A stretch of DNA of 64,000 nucleotides from Pseudo-nitzschia pungens (lineage: Eukaryota > Bacillariophyta > Bacillariophyceae > Bacillariales > Bacillariaceae): the NCBI GenBank assembly GCA_037355855.1, contig CM074762.1, positions 4,464,001 to 4,528,000 on the forward strand, read 5' to 3'. Shown one piece after another: positions 33,785 to 45,364 of this stretch (its first letter is position 1; every line of letters starts with the position of its first letter). The notes under the pieces are model-generated. The model was given only the letters and a program-made list of their open reading frames with translations, searched no databases and was not told the origin of the DNA. Both the position numbers and the translations under genes were made by a program.

Positions 33785-34268
33785 GGCCATCAGGTTGTAT
33801 CTGGAACCTAACGAAAGGCATACAGAACTAAATATGGAGAATTGTAGAGGAGAGTTTTAACAAAAGGATTGTATTTTTACTTTGACTTGGGAGGTTGTAT
33901 GTGGTGAGTTGTGGCCTCTCATGCCAAACTTGTTCGTTTCCAAAAAGTTGGTGGATTTTAATTTTTGAGTGATCACAAGAAGCATTTTATCAACTCTGGA
34001 TATCGATTAAGCTTGTACGAAGTACGAGTAACCATGGAGCACCGAAAAACTTATGTGTACAGGCTATTGCACTTTATGCAAAATACTTTTTTTGTTCTCT
34101 AACCAGAAATAGCTTCACCAATATCAGATTTGAGTGGTCTGCTCTTGATACGGTAGAAAACAAAAACACAGAGTTTCGCGATTTCTGTAGTTGGATTTGA
34201 TTGAATCTCCGAACTCAAGGAATGGAAGGCGATTAACTTGATACTTCAGGACATTTTTCAGGTACTAC
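33785..34268. other. Host DNA after Y, no gene seen
   Basis: About 480 bp of unique sequence lies between Y's right target duplication and the stop codon of the minus-strand PLU-1/PHD gene. I see no ORF or repeat. It should hold the 3' UTR of that gene. Confidence 0.5.
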
Positions 34269-37200
34269 TCAAGTGAGGTCTTTGTTGTCTTCAGTGCTAT
34301 CGGAGTCTGCATTCCATTTCTTTTTAGATTGACTGCCACAAGAGGTACCAGAAGAGGTATCATTTGAAGTCGACAAACTGGAAGGAATTGCGACGACGTC
34401 ATTGCTTTCAATGGGGTCAACAACTTTCATATCATTCGGAACACTCGAAATACTCGATGTCAGTGGTGCGCATATCGTGTCAACTTCGTTCTCGACTTTT
34501 CGGCCCTTTGCGTTGCACGGGTTTGGAATTTCAATTGCCGACTTAAATTTTGAAGCGACGTTCTTGGCGAAATCTGACACACAAGGGCGTTCGCACGACT
34601 TCATTGATACTTCTTTTGAATTCGATTGTTGGGACGTTTTTTCGATCGGAGCAGAGAGACTACATGAATTCTCCGATCTCAATGTCTCGTCTCCATGCCA
34701 TTCTGCTGTGGATATAATCAACTCCTGCGACTGAGCTAAAGAGCATACTTTCGAAGGAACTGTGATTTTTTGGGTTTCAACTGAGTCTACCTTTGGCTCG
34801 TAGGAGATCCCTAAGCAATCGGATCCGAAAGCTTCAACTGCAGCTTGTGATTCTTTCCGACCAAACGGTGGCCAAAGTCGTGCTGGGTCCGGGGCATGCG
34901 GTGACGTTTCTCCATGAGAATCAGCATTCATTATTTCAGTTCCTTCCTTTTCGGTTGTACTGTCAGCAGCATCATTGATCAACCTACAGCAAGGACACAT
35001 CCATTTTTCTTTTCCAGGCAAACCAGATCTTTCAATTTCTATGCATGCAAGATGGAACCTTTCATTGCAACCAATGCATTTGAGCATTCCGTTCTCATCA
35101 CGCGCTCCTCCGCACTTGCAATGGCGAGCACCGTCATCTTCGATAGCATTACGCAATTTGTGTTCTTCAGGGATTGTGAGAGGTAATTCTCTGATTCCTG
35201 CCTCAAGCCCTTTTAGCATTGTGACATTAAATGGCTTTTTCTCACCAGCTTTCGGAGAAATTGCTTTCTGAACTTTAGATTGCCATTGCGATGCCTTATT
35301 TGCCATGAATTTGACTGTCTTCAAAGCTTTTTCATCGGGTAGCTTGAATTTCGACGCCTCTGAAATCAGATGACGGAATTGTGAAATAGACGGCTTCCGT
35401 CGAAGTATATGCATCGCCGAGAAACTCCAGCATATGCTTTTAAAGCAGTCAACTATCTTCTGTACATCTGGCAGATCCGATATGCCTAAATCTCTTGCTT
35501 CCGCGATGATCTGAAGAAAGATGGATGGCATAACTCCGCTAGCTTTTGGTTGTGCCCTCTCTGATTGAGCTTCCGAAGAAGGTAGAAGCAGTTCTGATCG
35601 TATTTTCAAACACCAGTCTCGGAGAATAACAGAATGCTGATCCTCCTTGGATTCAGTGCGTGACTTTTCCTTCGATTGAGCCAAAATGATATCTGATCTT
35701 ACCTTGGATTGGTTGAAAGCAGCTCTGAGCTTGCCGAGTTTGGACAATATCTCGGCTTTATTGCATGCAAGTAAATATATAGTGCGTTAGGTTTATATTT
35801 CCAAAACACAATTTCACACGAGTAAGAAATACAGCTTACCTTCTTTGACCAAATTAATACAGGATTGATCTGGATTTGCACTAAGTTCGGAAATCCCCGG
35901 GACTACAGCCGCTTTCGTCTTGCTTTGTTCGAAACCAATATTCCCCTTCATAGTCTGATCAGAAGTTCGAAGATTTTTATCATTGACGGCGTTCACTAAC
36001 TTTCCGTGCTCTGCAGGAATAGTCATTGTGGACAAATCACTTTGTCCTCTTCGATTTTCTGTTTCCTTCTCAAAAGAATTCTTACCAAAAACAACCTCAC
36101 GAGGAGCCATCGCTTCAAGTCCGATCTTAGTTCTAATCGAATTTTCGGTTCTGTGACTGTGATTAAACTGTAGAAGTTGATCCTCTAATTGTTTGATACT
36201 CGTCGAAAACTTCTCCATATCTTTCTTTTCTTTCCGATCTTTCCGCTGGAGTTTCTGGATTTCAACCTGTCGCGCTTTCTTTAAATCTTTTTCACATGTC
36301 CACTGAAAGGACGGAAATCTAAGTCAGTCACAAATAATAGTAGGTTATAAAAAGATATGATGGCAAAACACTTACCTTTCTGATGATTCCAGCTGCGGTG
36401 GTAGAACTATGATGGAATATTTTCTTCGTAGAACATCGCACGCAAATGAATTTTTCGAATCTATCGGCTTTTGATTCCGAAACACCTATACATGGGCCGT
36501 GGTACCATTCCTTCCGTATTTTGCGAAGTGAGTATTAGCTGTTGGCATTGTGCGACACCAAAAGACTCAAACGGCAACTGAAAAATTTTGAACTTACTTC
36601 GCAATGGTCGCAGCCAATCATAAAGCCATCGTAAGGTCGCCTGCATATACAATATCCAACAGTTGCCTGTTTCAACGTGTCCAATTCTTCGGGCATTTCA
36701 ATCAAGAGACTATCATGTTCTTCAATGAGCTGCTTGACATCATTTACGTGAATGGAACCTTGACTGAGGTTACATTCTTTCGCTCTGCTACTCCAATTAC
36801 GTGCTACTCGGATCTCTATTCTTAACTGTTTTAACTCCGTAGTTTGTACTTTTAGTTTTTCTCCTGTCTCAACAAGGTTTCTTGCTTCGTGGAAATTTAC
36901 TTTTTCTCCACATTCTAGTATTGCTTTCGCTCTTTGAGTCCATTTCGAAACTTTTACAGACAATCCCCTAACCTTACTGACGAGATCCCGATCTATTCAG
37001 ATGAGAAATGTGAGATTTTCGTTCTCCGAAGGTCAAGACCACCTGAAGCTCAACACTCTACTTACTCGCTGGAAAATTTCTGCTATCTTTGGCAAGATCG
37101 GCCAACTTTTCGGCAGTCAGCTTCCTCTCGGCGGAAAGAATCTTGGTTGCTCTCTCACACCAATCTTCAAATTTTTCCCTCTCGACTTTCAAGATGGAAA

Positions 37201-40200
37201 GCCTTTTCAGCTGGTCGTTTACAACAGCTCCCCACGCCCGATTCAATCTGTTACTGAGGTCACTGCAAAGTCCACCTTGAGAGCTCATCCCGCCATCTGA
37301 TGATGTTTTGTACAGATCCTTGCCCTCGAGAATGAATCTATCAAACGCGCCGAAGTATCTTTTATCAAATATCTCTCGGGGTGCGTTCAAATATTTGAAA
37401 GATTTCGTGCACCACTTCGAAACACTGTCCATCAATGCACCCATCTCCCCTTCCGCCGTTATCACACTGATGCCTTTCGCTTCGTCGTTTAGGTCTTTAA
37501 TGAGTCTGAGAACACTCAAAGTTGAATCTGATCCCCGTACACTCATTGAAGTGTCTTCATCAGAATCTGGGATAGATACAGATTTAGTCCTAGGTGAACT
37601 ATTGTCGTTCACCCTTGAATCTGTTTCCTGATCATCCATGTTCAAACTTGCACGCGACAAAGTCTCTGCGTGATCATTCATTGTTTCATCGTCCGTTTCG
37701 CGTGTCTCAGAGATCTGATCAATGCTGTACTCCTCCGCTTCACCGTAAACGTCGTCAACATGAGATTTTAAGCTATGGAAACCGAAAACAATATTCTGTA
37801 AGTGCTTCAGCGCATCGGCTCTCCAAGTTTCGACAGCGTTCAACTGAATTTGCAACCGATTCACGTTTTCATCTGTTTGTATTGGTAGGCTTGAAGACTC
37901 CTCAATAAGATCAATCAGATCTTTCAGGGTGAATTTTGATCGCCCTCCTCTGCTGTGACGTTTGTTCCTTTTTGGAGCAATCAAAGCAACTCTTTCATTC
38001 CAAGTATTCGACTTGTCTAAAATACTTCGAAGTTTCAAAGCTTCGTCTAGATCAAGAGCAATATCCAATCTGGCAGCTTCCACAGCTCCTGCCATTTCTT
38101 CGATTCCAACAAATGACCTTAGTTGATTATTCACTGTTTCACTGCATAGAGCAATTCCGCAACATTTCAGAATTGGAAAGTTCGATTGATACCAGCTTTC
38201 CGCCTGTGCCAATACTCGCGAGATTTTTGAAATCGAGTTTCCCATGTTAGCATAGATTGCATTTCCTTCTGCGACGAAAGCCCGGAGTTTGTTTATTGAA
38301 AGACAGCTCCGTACATCACTTCGACGATTATCTCCACTCAAAAAACGCGTGTTCTAGTTAGAAGTGTCGATACACGAATGTGTTAGATTGAAACAGTATC
38401 CTTAGCTACAAAAGAGTGATGCACTTGAATCCTTACCTTTTCCAACCAAGAATCGGCAGCCATGATGATCGAGGTTAGCTCAAATTCTCCATAGGGGCTC
38501 CATTGCTCTCTTTCCTCTTCCGAAAATGGCAATTTGCTTCGCAAATGAGAAACCTTTTCCAAGTGCTCACGTAAATCGCTCAATTTTCCTTTTTTGCTAT
38601 CTGCATGATTTGGGATCCATTTCTGCGCTTTAACAGTCCAGTTCCTCGCATCCAGTGCAAGTTGAAGGAGTTTCACTGCAACTATATCAACAGGTATCCT
38701 ATTCCCTTCCGAGGACAACTCATGCAATCGGCTAAGATTTCCGTTTTGCAAAGCAACTTGCAACTTTTCCCAAATTTCCAATTTGTTGACTTTTGCTGTG
38801 TTTTTGCAAGGGACGAACTCATTTAGAGCATCCAACCATTCTTCTCCGATGCGGACTCTAGTCTTCAATTTATCGATGTGCTCCGATAAGTCTATGGCCA
38901 TCTCTTCTCCTCGGCATATCAAGTTCTTGATCTCGTCCAGAGATATTTTGGACCTTACGGCTATGTTTGCTCGGTCAATCCATTCCTCTGCAACACGATA
39001 AAACTCGAAAATTTCCATAACCATCGGAGAATAGAGTTTAATACGTTTCGCTTCTTTAACGAATGCTGAAACTGTTTTGATGGTAGATAGTCTTCCTTCT
39101 CTCCCCGCAAATTTCCACATCGATATCCGATGCATCAGATCATATGCTTTGTTCAGTCGAGTATCGAGTTGAACCAACACCTTTGATCTATAGCCATGGC
39201 CCTTCGCCTCTTTTTGCATATCTTCGGCGATCTGCAAGTAGTTCTTCGTTAGTGAGGTTTCTAATTCATCTTCATCAATAGATAACATTTGTACCAGTCG
39301 ACTTTCCCATCGGACTACAATCTCTCTGAACTTATATAAATTGTCCACTTCTCTTAATCGAATTGGTAGAGAGCTGCATTCAGTATCCAGAAACCTCAGC
39401 AACTCGTCGCTGTCGATTCCAATCTGACAATCAACGAAAACTTTATCACGAATCTTTGCGTGAATGTTTTGAGCTTCCTTCATGTGATTCAAAATGGAAA
39501 TCATAGTATTTGAAACTTCTTCGATCATGACATGATGCGTTCCGAAACACGATTCGGGGGTTGGAAGAGCATAGGCCTGGTCGACGAATGTGAGCAGAGT
39601 GCAGAGCAATGGCTTTTTGTCCCCAAGACTCTCGCAATTAAGCTGTCGTTCTATTGATTTACCACATGCCAGTATAGATCTCCAAGCACCCTTCAAGTCG
39701 TCTGGTTCAAGCACTAAACTGACATCGTTGTGTTCACCACATGCATTGTTGACCAAACGTGAAGTTTTCATCCTCACAATATAAGAAGGCCCAGTATCCT
39801 CTTGCAGTTGTCCCAGCATCGTTCGCACATACGGTAAGGTGCATCGCTCGTACATATCACGCCAGCTTTCTGACGTGTGCTGTGAAGGTGTTTTTGACCT
39901 TCGTTTGCTTCGTTCTTTTTCTTCGCGCCTTCGCATTTTGAGAGCTACAATCAACGACAGCACTTCAGTTAAAAAAATAGTGCTGCGTAAACTACATAAC
40001 TACATGGATAACGCAACTCACCCTGTCCTCCCGAAAGCTCTATGAGCGTATTGAACTCGGCGGCATCTATGTTTCCATCAAAGCATAGTCCCAAATGCTC
40101 CAACGCAACAGCTTCTTCTTCGCCCAGGATCGCGTAATCGGCTTCGTTCCTTGTACTTTTCTTGAGACGTTCTAGATTTTTTTCCAGATTCCATACCAAC

Positions 40201-41030
40201 GCTTCGTTGTCGGTTCTTTTACGTTTTACGCCACCACGAGAAGCACGACTTCTCTTCCTTGTCGATTCGGTACTATGCAAATGGATCATATGCTGAATCC
40301 ATGCTTCGTTTGTAATCTGCGGTCTCACCTGTTCGCATGTTGACGTTGTAAAAGGCCGGACAAAGCTCAAAAAGTCACCTTCACCCTTCGCTGGTGAGTA
40401 AATAAGAGTGCCACCTCGGTTGCTTTTCGACTTGCGTATCTTGATATTGAGACCACCTTGGTTCAAGGCGGCATCACAACCAATCAATGATAAAGACCCT
40501 ATCATTCCCCGAAAACATGTTGACAAGACAACGAAAGAGAATGATGAAACGATTCGGATTAGTGCCAACGAGGTATGAGTATTGGATCGGACATAAGTCA
40601 AGCTCTCACGGTGGTCTGGTGGGGAGTTGGTTCAAATTGTGAATCAAAAACGGGTTCTTTGATAAATCACAACGCCTGTTGTTGAACGACCTTGGTCCTC
40701 TTCTACGAACCAAGGAATATATCACTCCTAGGAAAGTTGCCCGTAGATACGTTTAACTATTGTTCTTACACCGCAGGGAAATCGAAATTTACAGCAACAA
40801 AACATACCATTCACAGGAGAATGATTTCGTTGTTCAGCTTCTTTTTCGGAAAGAAATGGAAAATTCAACGACATACGATCAGGGGTCGGACGAGAGCTCT
40901 GTCCCGCTGACTTTGAGATCCTTGTTTGGAACTGGGCGCCAACTCTGGGGAATCGTCGTACTGGACTCTGTTGATACTGAGATCCATCACCATCATCCAT
41001 TACCATGTGCTCGGGTTGAGATCGCCTCAT
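34269..41030 (-). CDS. PLU-1/PHD chromatin protein resembling the C-terminal half of KDM5, no JmjC domain
   Basis: Eight exons fit by splice sites and phase: 41,030-40,808, 40,498-40,022, 39,944-38,437, 38,353-37,066, 36,992-36,598, 36,510-36,376, 36,302-35,840 and 35,755-34,269. Together they encode 1,991 aa. Introns are 73-87 bp except the first (309 bp). Residues about 240-1,290 and 1,590-1,670 are repeated PLU-1-like helices (ISLDEIKNLICRGEEMAIDL, PSISQFRHLISEASKFKLPD). A first PHD finger is rebuilt across exons 4 and 5 (YCICRRPYDGFMIGCDHCE, then EWYHGPCIGV). A second is at about 1,705-1,755 (HCKCGGARDENGMLKCIGC, then KEKWMCPCC). KDM5 proteins have JmjN, ARID, JmjC and a zinc finger before PLU-1 and PHD, and none is seen here. 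A histone-reading role is inferred from the PHD fingers. Exon 1 and the start codon are the least certain parts. Confidence 0.72.
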
Positions 41031-41350
41031 TGTTGGTTGCTCTTTACTTTCCCCTTCACCAAAGACAGGACTGCTGGTAAGGTTTACCGGTACCGTACTA
41101 CCGGTTTGATGCGAATGTCTTCTGAACACACGACACACCCAACCACAATTTTTGAGATGAACACTAAGGAAATTGGGTCCGAACTGGGCCGTAAATCTTA
41201 CCGAAAATCTTACCGTACGGTACGGGGTAATCTTACCGGTAACGTACGTCTGAGGATAAAATTGAACACGTGATTCAAGGTTAAGAAATGAGTCCTGTTA
41301 GGGACAATCGGGATAGGATATGAAATGTTGAAGGAAATCCAAAATCCAAT
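41031..41350. other. Intergenic, TACCGGT-rich
   Basis: About 320 bp upstream of the PLU-1/PHD gene. It contains repeated short palindromes (TTACCGGTACCGTA, CCGTACGGTACGG, TCTTACCGGTAACG at 41,075-41,250). Similar TACCGGTAACCTTACTT repeats occur at 51,524 and 51,584. This is probably promoter sequence plus a small repeat, with no gene. Confidence 0.5.
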
Positions 41351-41526
41351 ATGCATAAAGAAACAAGGAACCAAGAAAGTAATCATAATTTTAGTAAAGT
41401 GAAATTATCCAAAACTGTACGAAAATCGTGGCCTGTTACTCGCCAATTTGAAGAAAGGTCAAAAGCCCTCAAACGTACTTGCAAGTATCTAGATACTCAA
41501 GGAGAGCTGATCGTTCTATCGGATGA

Positions 41527-42348
41527 ATGGACACTGAAGCCAGACTAATAGAGGAGTCAAGTGAAACCACCAGACCAGCAATTGTTGAGATCAAAGAAGA
41601 GACCATATTCTACGAGAGTGAAGGGGAGTTTGTGGAGTCGATACCCAGTATACCATTGAGCCGAAACAGCTCCATCACATCGATCTTAGAACAAGAAGAC
41701 GAATTTCAAAGCTCCGACAAAGGAGACAGTCTAGACTGAAGCACTGACACTTCCAGTGAGGAAAGCAGTGAGTGGGACTCAAGCCTAAGTGGGTCAGAGA
41801 CGTTTGACATTGACAGTTTTGACGAACTTTTGAGTGGAGGTATGAGTAGTAAAAAATACATCCCCAAGTTCGACGACAAGAGGGAGAACTTTGAAGTGTT
41901 CATGACAAAATGGATTGCTCATGGCATGAGAGCAAAGTTTTCAACTGTGAACAAACCCGAGCTCCATCCGGAGATGCCAGAAGATGGGGTATACACAGAT
42001 GACATGACAAAATGGCAAAAGAAACTCCTGAAGATGAATGAAAGAGCACTAGCTGATTTACGAACAGCATTCTCAGAAGCCTGGAGATGCGAGGCAATCA
42101 TAGAGAAGTCTTGCACAACAAGAGCAATGGATAACAGAGGGGATACACAAAAGCGCAACAAGTGGCCAAATGGGAGGATATGGCTTGTCTTAGCAGACCT
42201 GAACAAAATGTACCGAGGTTCAAGCAGACTCGATAGACTGGACCTCGACAAGCAGAAAGCAGAAGTAGTACTAAAACAGCAAGGGACGCTACTGACAAGG
42301 ACCACCTCTCCATTAAACCCTATCTTGGGACCATGGGATTACATATGA
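41527..42348 (+). pseudogene. LTR-retrotransposon gag relic
   Basis: The frame from 41,527 to 42,348 is broken by one TGA at 41,737-41,739 and is otherwise open. Translation gives an acidic N-terminus, then KKYIPKFDDKRENFEVFMTK, with WIAHGMRAKF following. This resembles the start of copia-type Gag proteins (a short FxGK.NF...W motif). A small neighbouring frame (41,351-41,548) may be its shifted beginning. The rest of the gag and the pol region are not present in order. Reverse transcriptase is absent here, so it is a fragment. The family call is by motif only. Confidence 0.45.
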
Positions 42349-42458
42349 TACTTACATCTCTTCTGTCTCCTCATTCTCGTGGTACTGGAACAGCAGCTGT
42401 AGTACCATCCCCCGTTCCTCTTTCCTCCCCTTTTCTTGGCTGTACCACTCAGAGTCAG

Positions 42459-42555
42459 TTTTTGTAGACACGTGTCCACCCCTATGTAATAAAAAGTACT
42501 TGGCGCGCGTGCCTCATATTTTTCATCACATAGGGGGGACACTTGTCTACAAAAA
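42459..42555. repeat. Perfect-looking inverted repeat (hairpin)
   Basis: The left arm is 42,459-42,487 (from TTTTTGTAGACACGTGTCC to CTATGT). The right arm is 42,528-42,555 (ACATAGGGGGGACAC, then TTGTCTACAAAAA). They are complementary with one or two mismatches around a 40-bp AT-rich loop. The whole unit of about 97 bp may be a tiny foldback element. Confidence 0.7.
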
Positions 42556-42582
42556 TAGGAAGAGAGGTAAGTGCATATAGTA

Positions 42583-42995
42583 TCATAGTGGATGCTTACG
42601 CAAATAAGGTATCAGAAAATTTTCCAGGTATAGTACAAATTGTATGAAGGTCAGGTGAATGTGATGCTTCTTGCTCACAACAACCTTCTTCGAGGGCATC
42701 TTGTAAGTACCTGGTACACCCTGCTCTTGGGCACCATCAGATATTAGGTGCTCAGGGATCCCAACTTTGTGGATGAAAGTCTTCATGCCCTTGCATGCTT
42801 GCTTCTTTCCTCAAATACTAGGTATGAACTCCTCCTAGCCTTTACCATTGCTGAAAACTTGAGCAGCCATGTCTTGTTATGTTGATCATTCACCCCCTTC
42901 CTCCAAGATGCTAAGGTCCCTGTGCTAAGGTTCCTCATCTCCATTGGCTCCAACTTTCTCTTGTTTGACTTAGTTTTCTTTACACCAGAACACAC
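42583..42995 (-). pseudogene. LTR-retrotransposon integrase relic
   Basis: On the minus strand, two consecutive short frames cover 42,995-42,583. The second carries FIHKVGIPEHLISDGAQEQG, which matches the typical integrase-core segment before the second catalytic Asp (GxPxxLxxDGAxE). Only a fragment remains and there are stops on both sides. It may belong to the same decayed element as the gag relic at 41,527-42,348, although it has the opposite orientation. Confidence 0.45.
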
Positions 42996-43360
42996 ATGGT
43001 GGGATCAGTCAAGGGGTGCAACCTGTTGATGGCTTGTTCAGCTTTCTGTTGGATTCCAGGGAACATCTCACATGGCAACAACATCATCACAAGTTGCATC
43101 TCGTGCTAGGTTGGCTTACGGGAGGGGAAATAACTTTCTCAATAGAGACTTCACTTGTTGCGATGCTGAGGAGTTATCGCATCCCTTACGAACGGGAAAT
43201 GTTCCAAAAAAATTGTTCAACTACATAAGGTTAAGATTATTTACAGTACTTTGTAATTTCTTACTAATGATTTTTGACAGATACCTTTAAATAGTAAAAA
43301 TTTGCTCAAGCCTATCAATGTAGCGCTTTGGCTATTTTTTAAGCGAAGATATAAGGTATA
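42996..43360. other. Intergenic, no gene seen
   Basis: About 365 bp with two short overlapping reading frames on the plus strand that show no recognisable motif. I do not call them genes. Confidence 0.4.
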
Positions 43361-43501
43361 CGCGCCATTTAAAGTGCCGCTGATAGCCACTTATTCGGTA
43401 CGTAATAAGATCCCAACTGGTTTACATGCGGGGGCTGTCAGCACCACTTTAAATGGCGCCTCCCTTTAAAAGTGGTGCTAGGTACGAATAAATGGCGCCA
43501 T
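43361..43501. repeat. Inverted GCGCCATTTAAAGTG modules (left flank of minisatellite)
   Basis: One module is direct (GCGCCATTTAAAGTG, then CCGCTGATAGCCACTT at 43,361). One is inverted (GTCAGCACCACTTTAAATGGC at 43,435-43,458) and a partial inverted one lies at 43,490. Related direct modules lie at 44,388 on the far side of the minisatellite. They may be the ends of one or more foldback-type elements that enclose the tandem array. Confidence 0.6.
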
Positions 43502-43607
43502 TCTGTCAGAGCAAGCAGCAAGCAGATAGAGGTGCTGAGTGAATGAGCCAATCAAAAAATTCAATTTTCCAGTACAAATTGTACAGGGATATATGTAGAA
43601 AAAAAAT

Positions 43608-44372
43608 TTAATACAGGGGGAACAGCAAGCAGCAACGTCGATAATACAGGGGGGGGGGAACAGCAAACAGCAATGCGTTGATAATACAGGGGGGGGGCAG
43701 CAAGCAGCAACGCGTCGATAATACAGGGGGGGGACAGCAAGCAGCAAACAGGAAACAGCAGCAACGCGTCAATAATACAGGGGGACAGCAAACAGCAACG
43801 CGTCGATAATACAGGGGGGACAGCAAGCAGCAACCCGTTGATAATACAGGGGGGGGAGAACAGCAAACAGCAATGCGTTGATAATACAGGGAAGGACAGC
43901 AAGCAGCAACGCGTCAATAATACAGGGGGGACAGCAAGCAGCAAGCAGGAAACAGCAGCAACGCGTCAATAATACAGGGGGACAACAAACAGCAATGCAT
44001 CAATAATATAGGGGGGACAGCAAGCAGCAAAGAGGAAACAGCAGCAACACATCGATAATACAGGGGGGGGACAGCAAGCAGCAAACAGCAAACAGCAGCA
44101 ACGCGTCAATAATACAGGGGGACAGCAAACAGCAACGCGTCGATAATACAGGGGGGACAGCAAGCAGCAACCCGTTGATAATACAGGGGGGGGGAACAGC
44201 AAACAGCAATGCGTCGATAATCCAGGGAAGGACAGCAAGCAGCAACGCGTCAATAATCCAGGGGGGACAGCAAGCAGCAAACAGGAAACAGCAGCAACGC
44301 GTTGATAATACAGGGGGGGACAGCAAGCAGCAACCACGCGTCGATAATACAGGGGGGACAGCAAGCAGCAAG
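43608..44372. repeat. 35-bp minisatellite (ACAGCAAGCAGCAACGCGTC unit) with higher-order repeat
   Basis: About 20 units built on GGGGGGACAGCAAGCAGCAA followed by CGCGTCGATAATACA. The G-run varies from 3 to 10, and some units have an extra ACAGGAAACAGCA. A run of four units at about 43,780-43,930 is repeated at about 44,117-44,265, giving a higher-order period near 335 bp. Long ORFs in several frames (Leu-Leu-Ala-Val-Pro-Pro type) are artefacts of the array. Confidence 0.9.
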
Positions 44373-44387
44373 GCATCGGTTAGTTTA

Positions 44388-44515
44388 GGCGCCATTTAAA
44401 GTGGCGCTGACAGCCACTTATTTGTACGTACGTTCGGTATTAGTGACTTCTAGCGTGGCGCTGACAGCCAAGTCCTGCTTTAAATCTTACCGCCGTTTAA
44501 AGTGACGCTGACAGC
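44388..44515. repeat. GCGCCATTTAAAGTGGCGCTGACAGCCA modules (right flank)
   Basis: Three direct copies or partial copies of the module that flanks the minisatellite on its left: 44,388 (full), 44,453 (GTGGCGCTGACAGCCA) and 44,491 (CCGTTTAAAGTGACGCTGAC). Confidence 0.65.
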
Positions 44516-44669
44516 CAATAATTGGTACGTCATCAAATTGAAGCAGTTTGGAGGCTTTAATAAAAGGCTTAAGTTTTCAATTGATAAGAGGCATATTTAA
44601 ATTATTATTGCGTCGTTAAATTGGCTACTCTACCTATTTAAGCCACATAGTTACATAATTAATCTTCAA

Positions 44670-44780
44670 TCGTACGTAATTAACTGCAATTGTACGTAAT
44701 TAACTGCAATCGTACGTAATTAACTGCAATCGTACATAATTAACTGCAATCGTACGTAATTAACTGCAATCGTACATAAT
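44670..44780. repeat. 20-bp tandem repeat
   Basis: Five to six copies of AATCGTACGTAATTAACTGC, with minor variants (GTACATAATTAACTGC). Each unit contains the palindromes CGTACG and TTAATTAA. The repeat ends right at the left TIR of the Harbinger element (44,803). Confidence 0.85.
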
Positions 44781-44913
44781 TTTGCGTAATTAATTAATTA
44801 ATGAGCGATTCCCAAAACCAATATGCACATGTAATATTACATTATTCGTGACGTGGCACACATATTATTATCCGCCTGTAACATACTTTTATGAAATTCT
44901 TAACCAATTTTTT

Positions 44914-44953
44914 CATATTCTGGAGGAGACATACTTGCCTCCTCCAGAATATG
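44914..44953. repeat. Perfect 15-bp hairpin in Harbinger subterminal region
   Basis: Arms CATATTCTGGAGGAG (44,914-44,928) and CTCCTCCAGAATATG (44,939-44,953) with a 10-bp loop. The stem has no mismatches. It may be a subterminal transposase site or a strand terminator-like structure. Confidence 0.8.
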
Positions 44954-45364
44954 CAACCAAAATTAAATTTCAAGGGAATCTTGAAAACAAGAACCGACTC
45001 TCAAATTTCAGTCACTCAACGGATACCAGTCACCCAACGGTCGACAAAGATGTGTTTGTTTTTCGTCTGCTCGGAGTATGTTTTTTTGTTAACCTCTTTT
45101 CTTTTTTCTTTGCCACAGTCCGGGATGCCATTCTTGTTGCTGCTGTTGCTGTTTTATTGCACCTCTTTTATTCCCAACCATCCAAATTGAAGAACAATGA
45201 CGCTGCTGACTCAAGATGGTACAGGCATGCTGGCAAGCCATGCAATTATCACTGCTGGAATCAAGAGATCGAATATGGTGACGGGCGTTCGGTCATGTAA
45301 ATTTTGTGGAAGCAAACTCGGACATAATTTGAGAATACCACAATCGATAACAATCACCAAAAAG

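Noticed and set aside
43608..44372. CRISPR-like array
   Set aside because: The units are contiguous with no unique spacers, and the sequence is eukaryotic. The LINE 202-bp and 40-bp arrays were rejected for the same reason.
43478..44395. Several overlapping ORFs (65-136 aa) on the minus strand, rich in Leu-Leu-Ala-Val-Pro-Pro and Cys-Cys
   Set aside because: They are translations of the 35-bp minisatellite in different frames and have no independent support.
44848..45300. 150-aa plus-strand ORF at the left end of the Harbinger element
   Set aside because: It passes through the perfect hairpin and TIR-proximal sequence, has no motif, and overlaps the start of the Myb-like partner in another frame.
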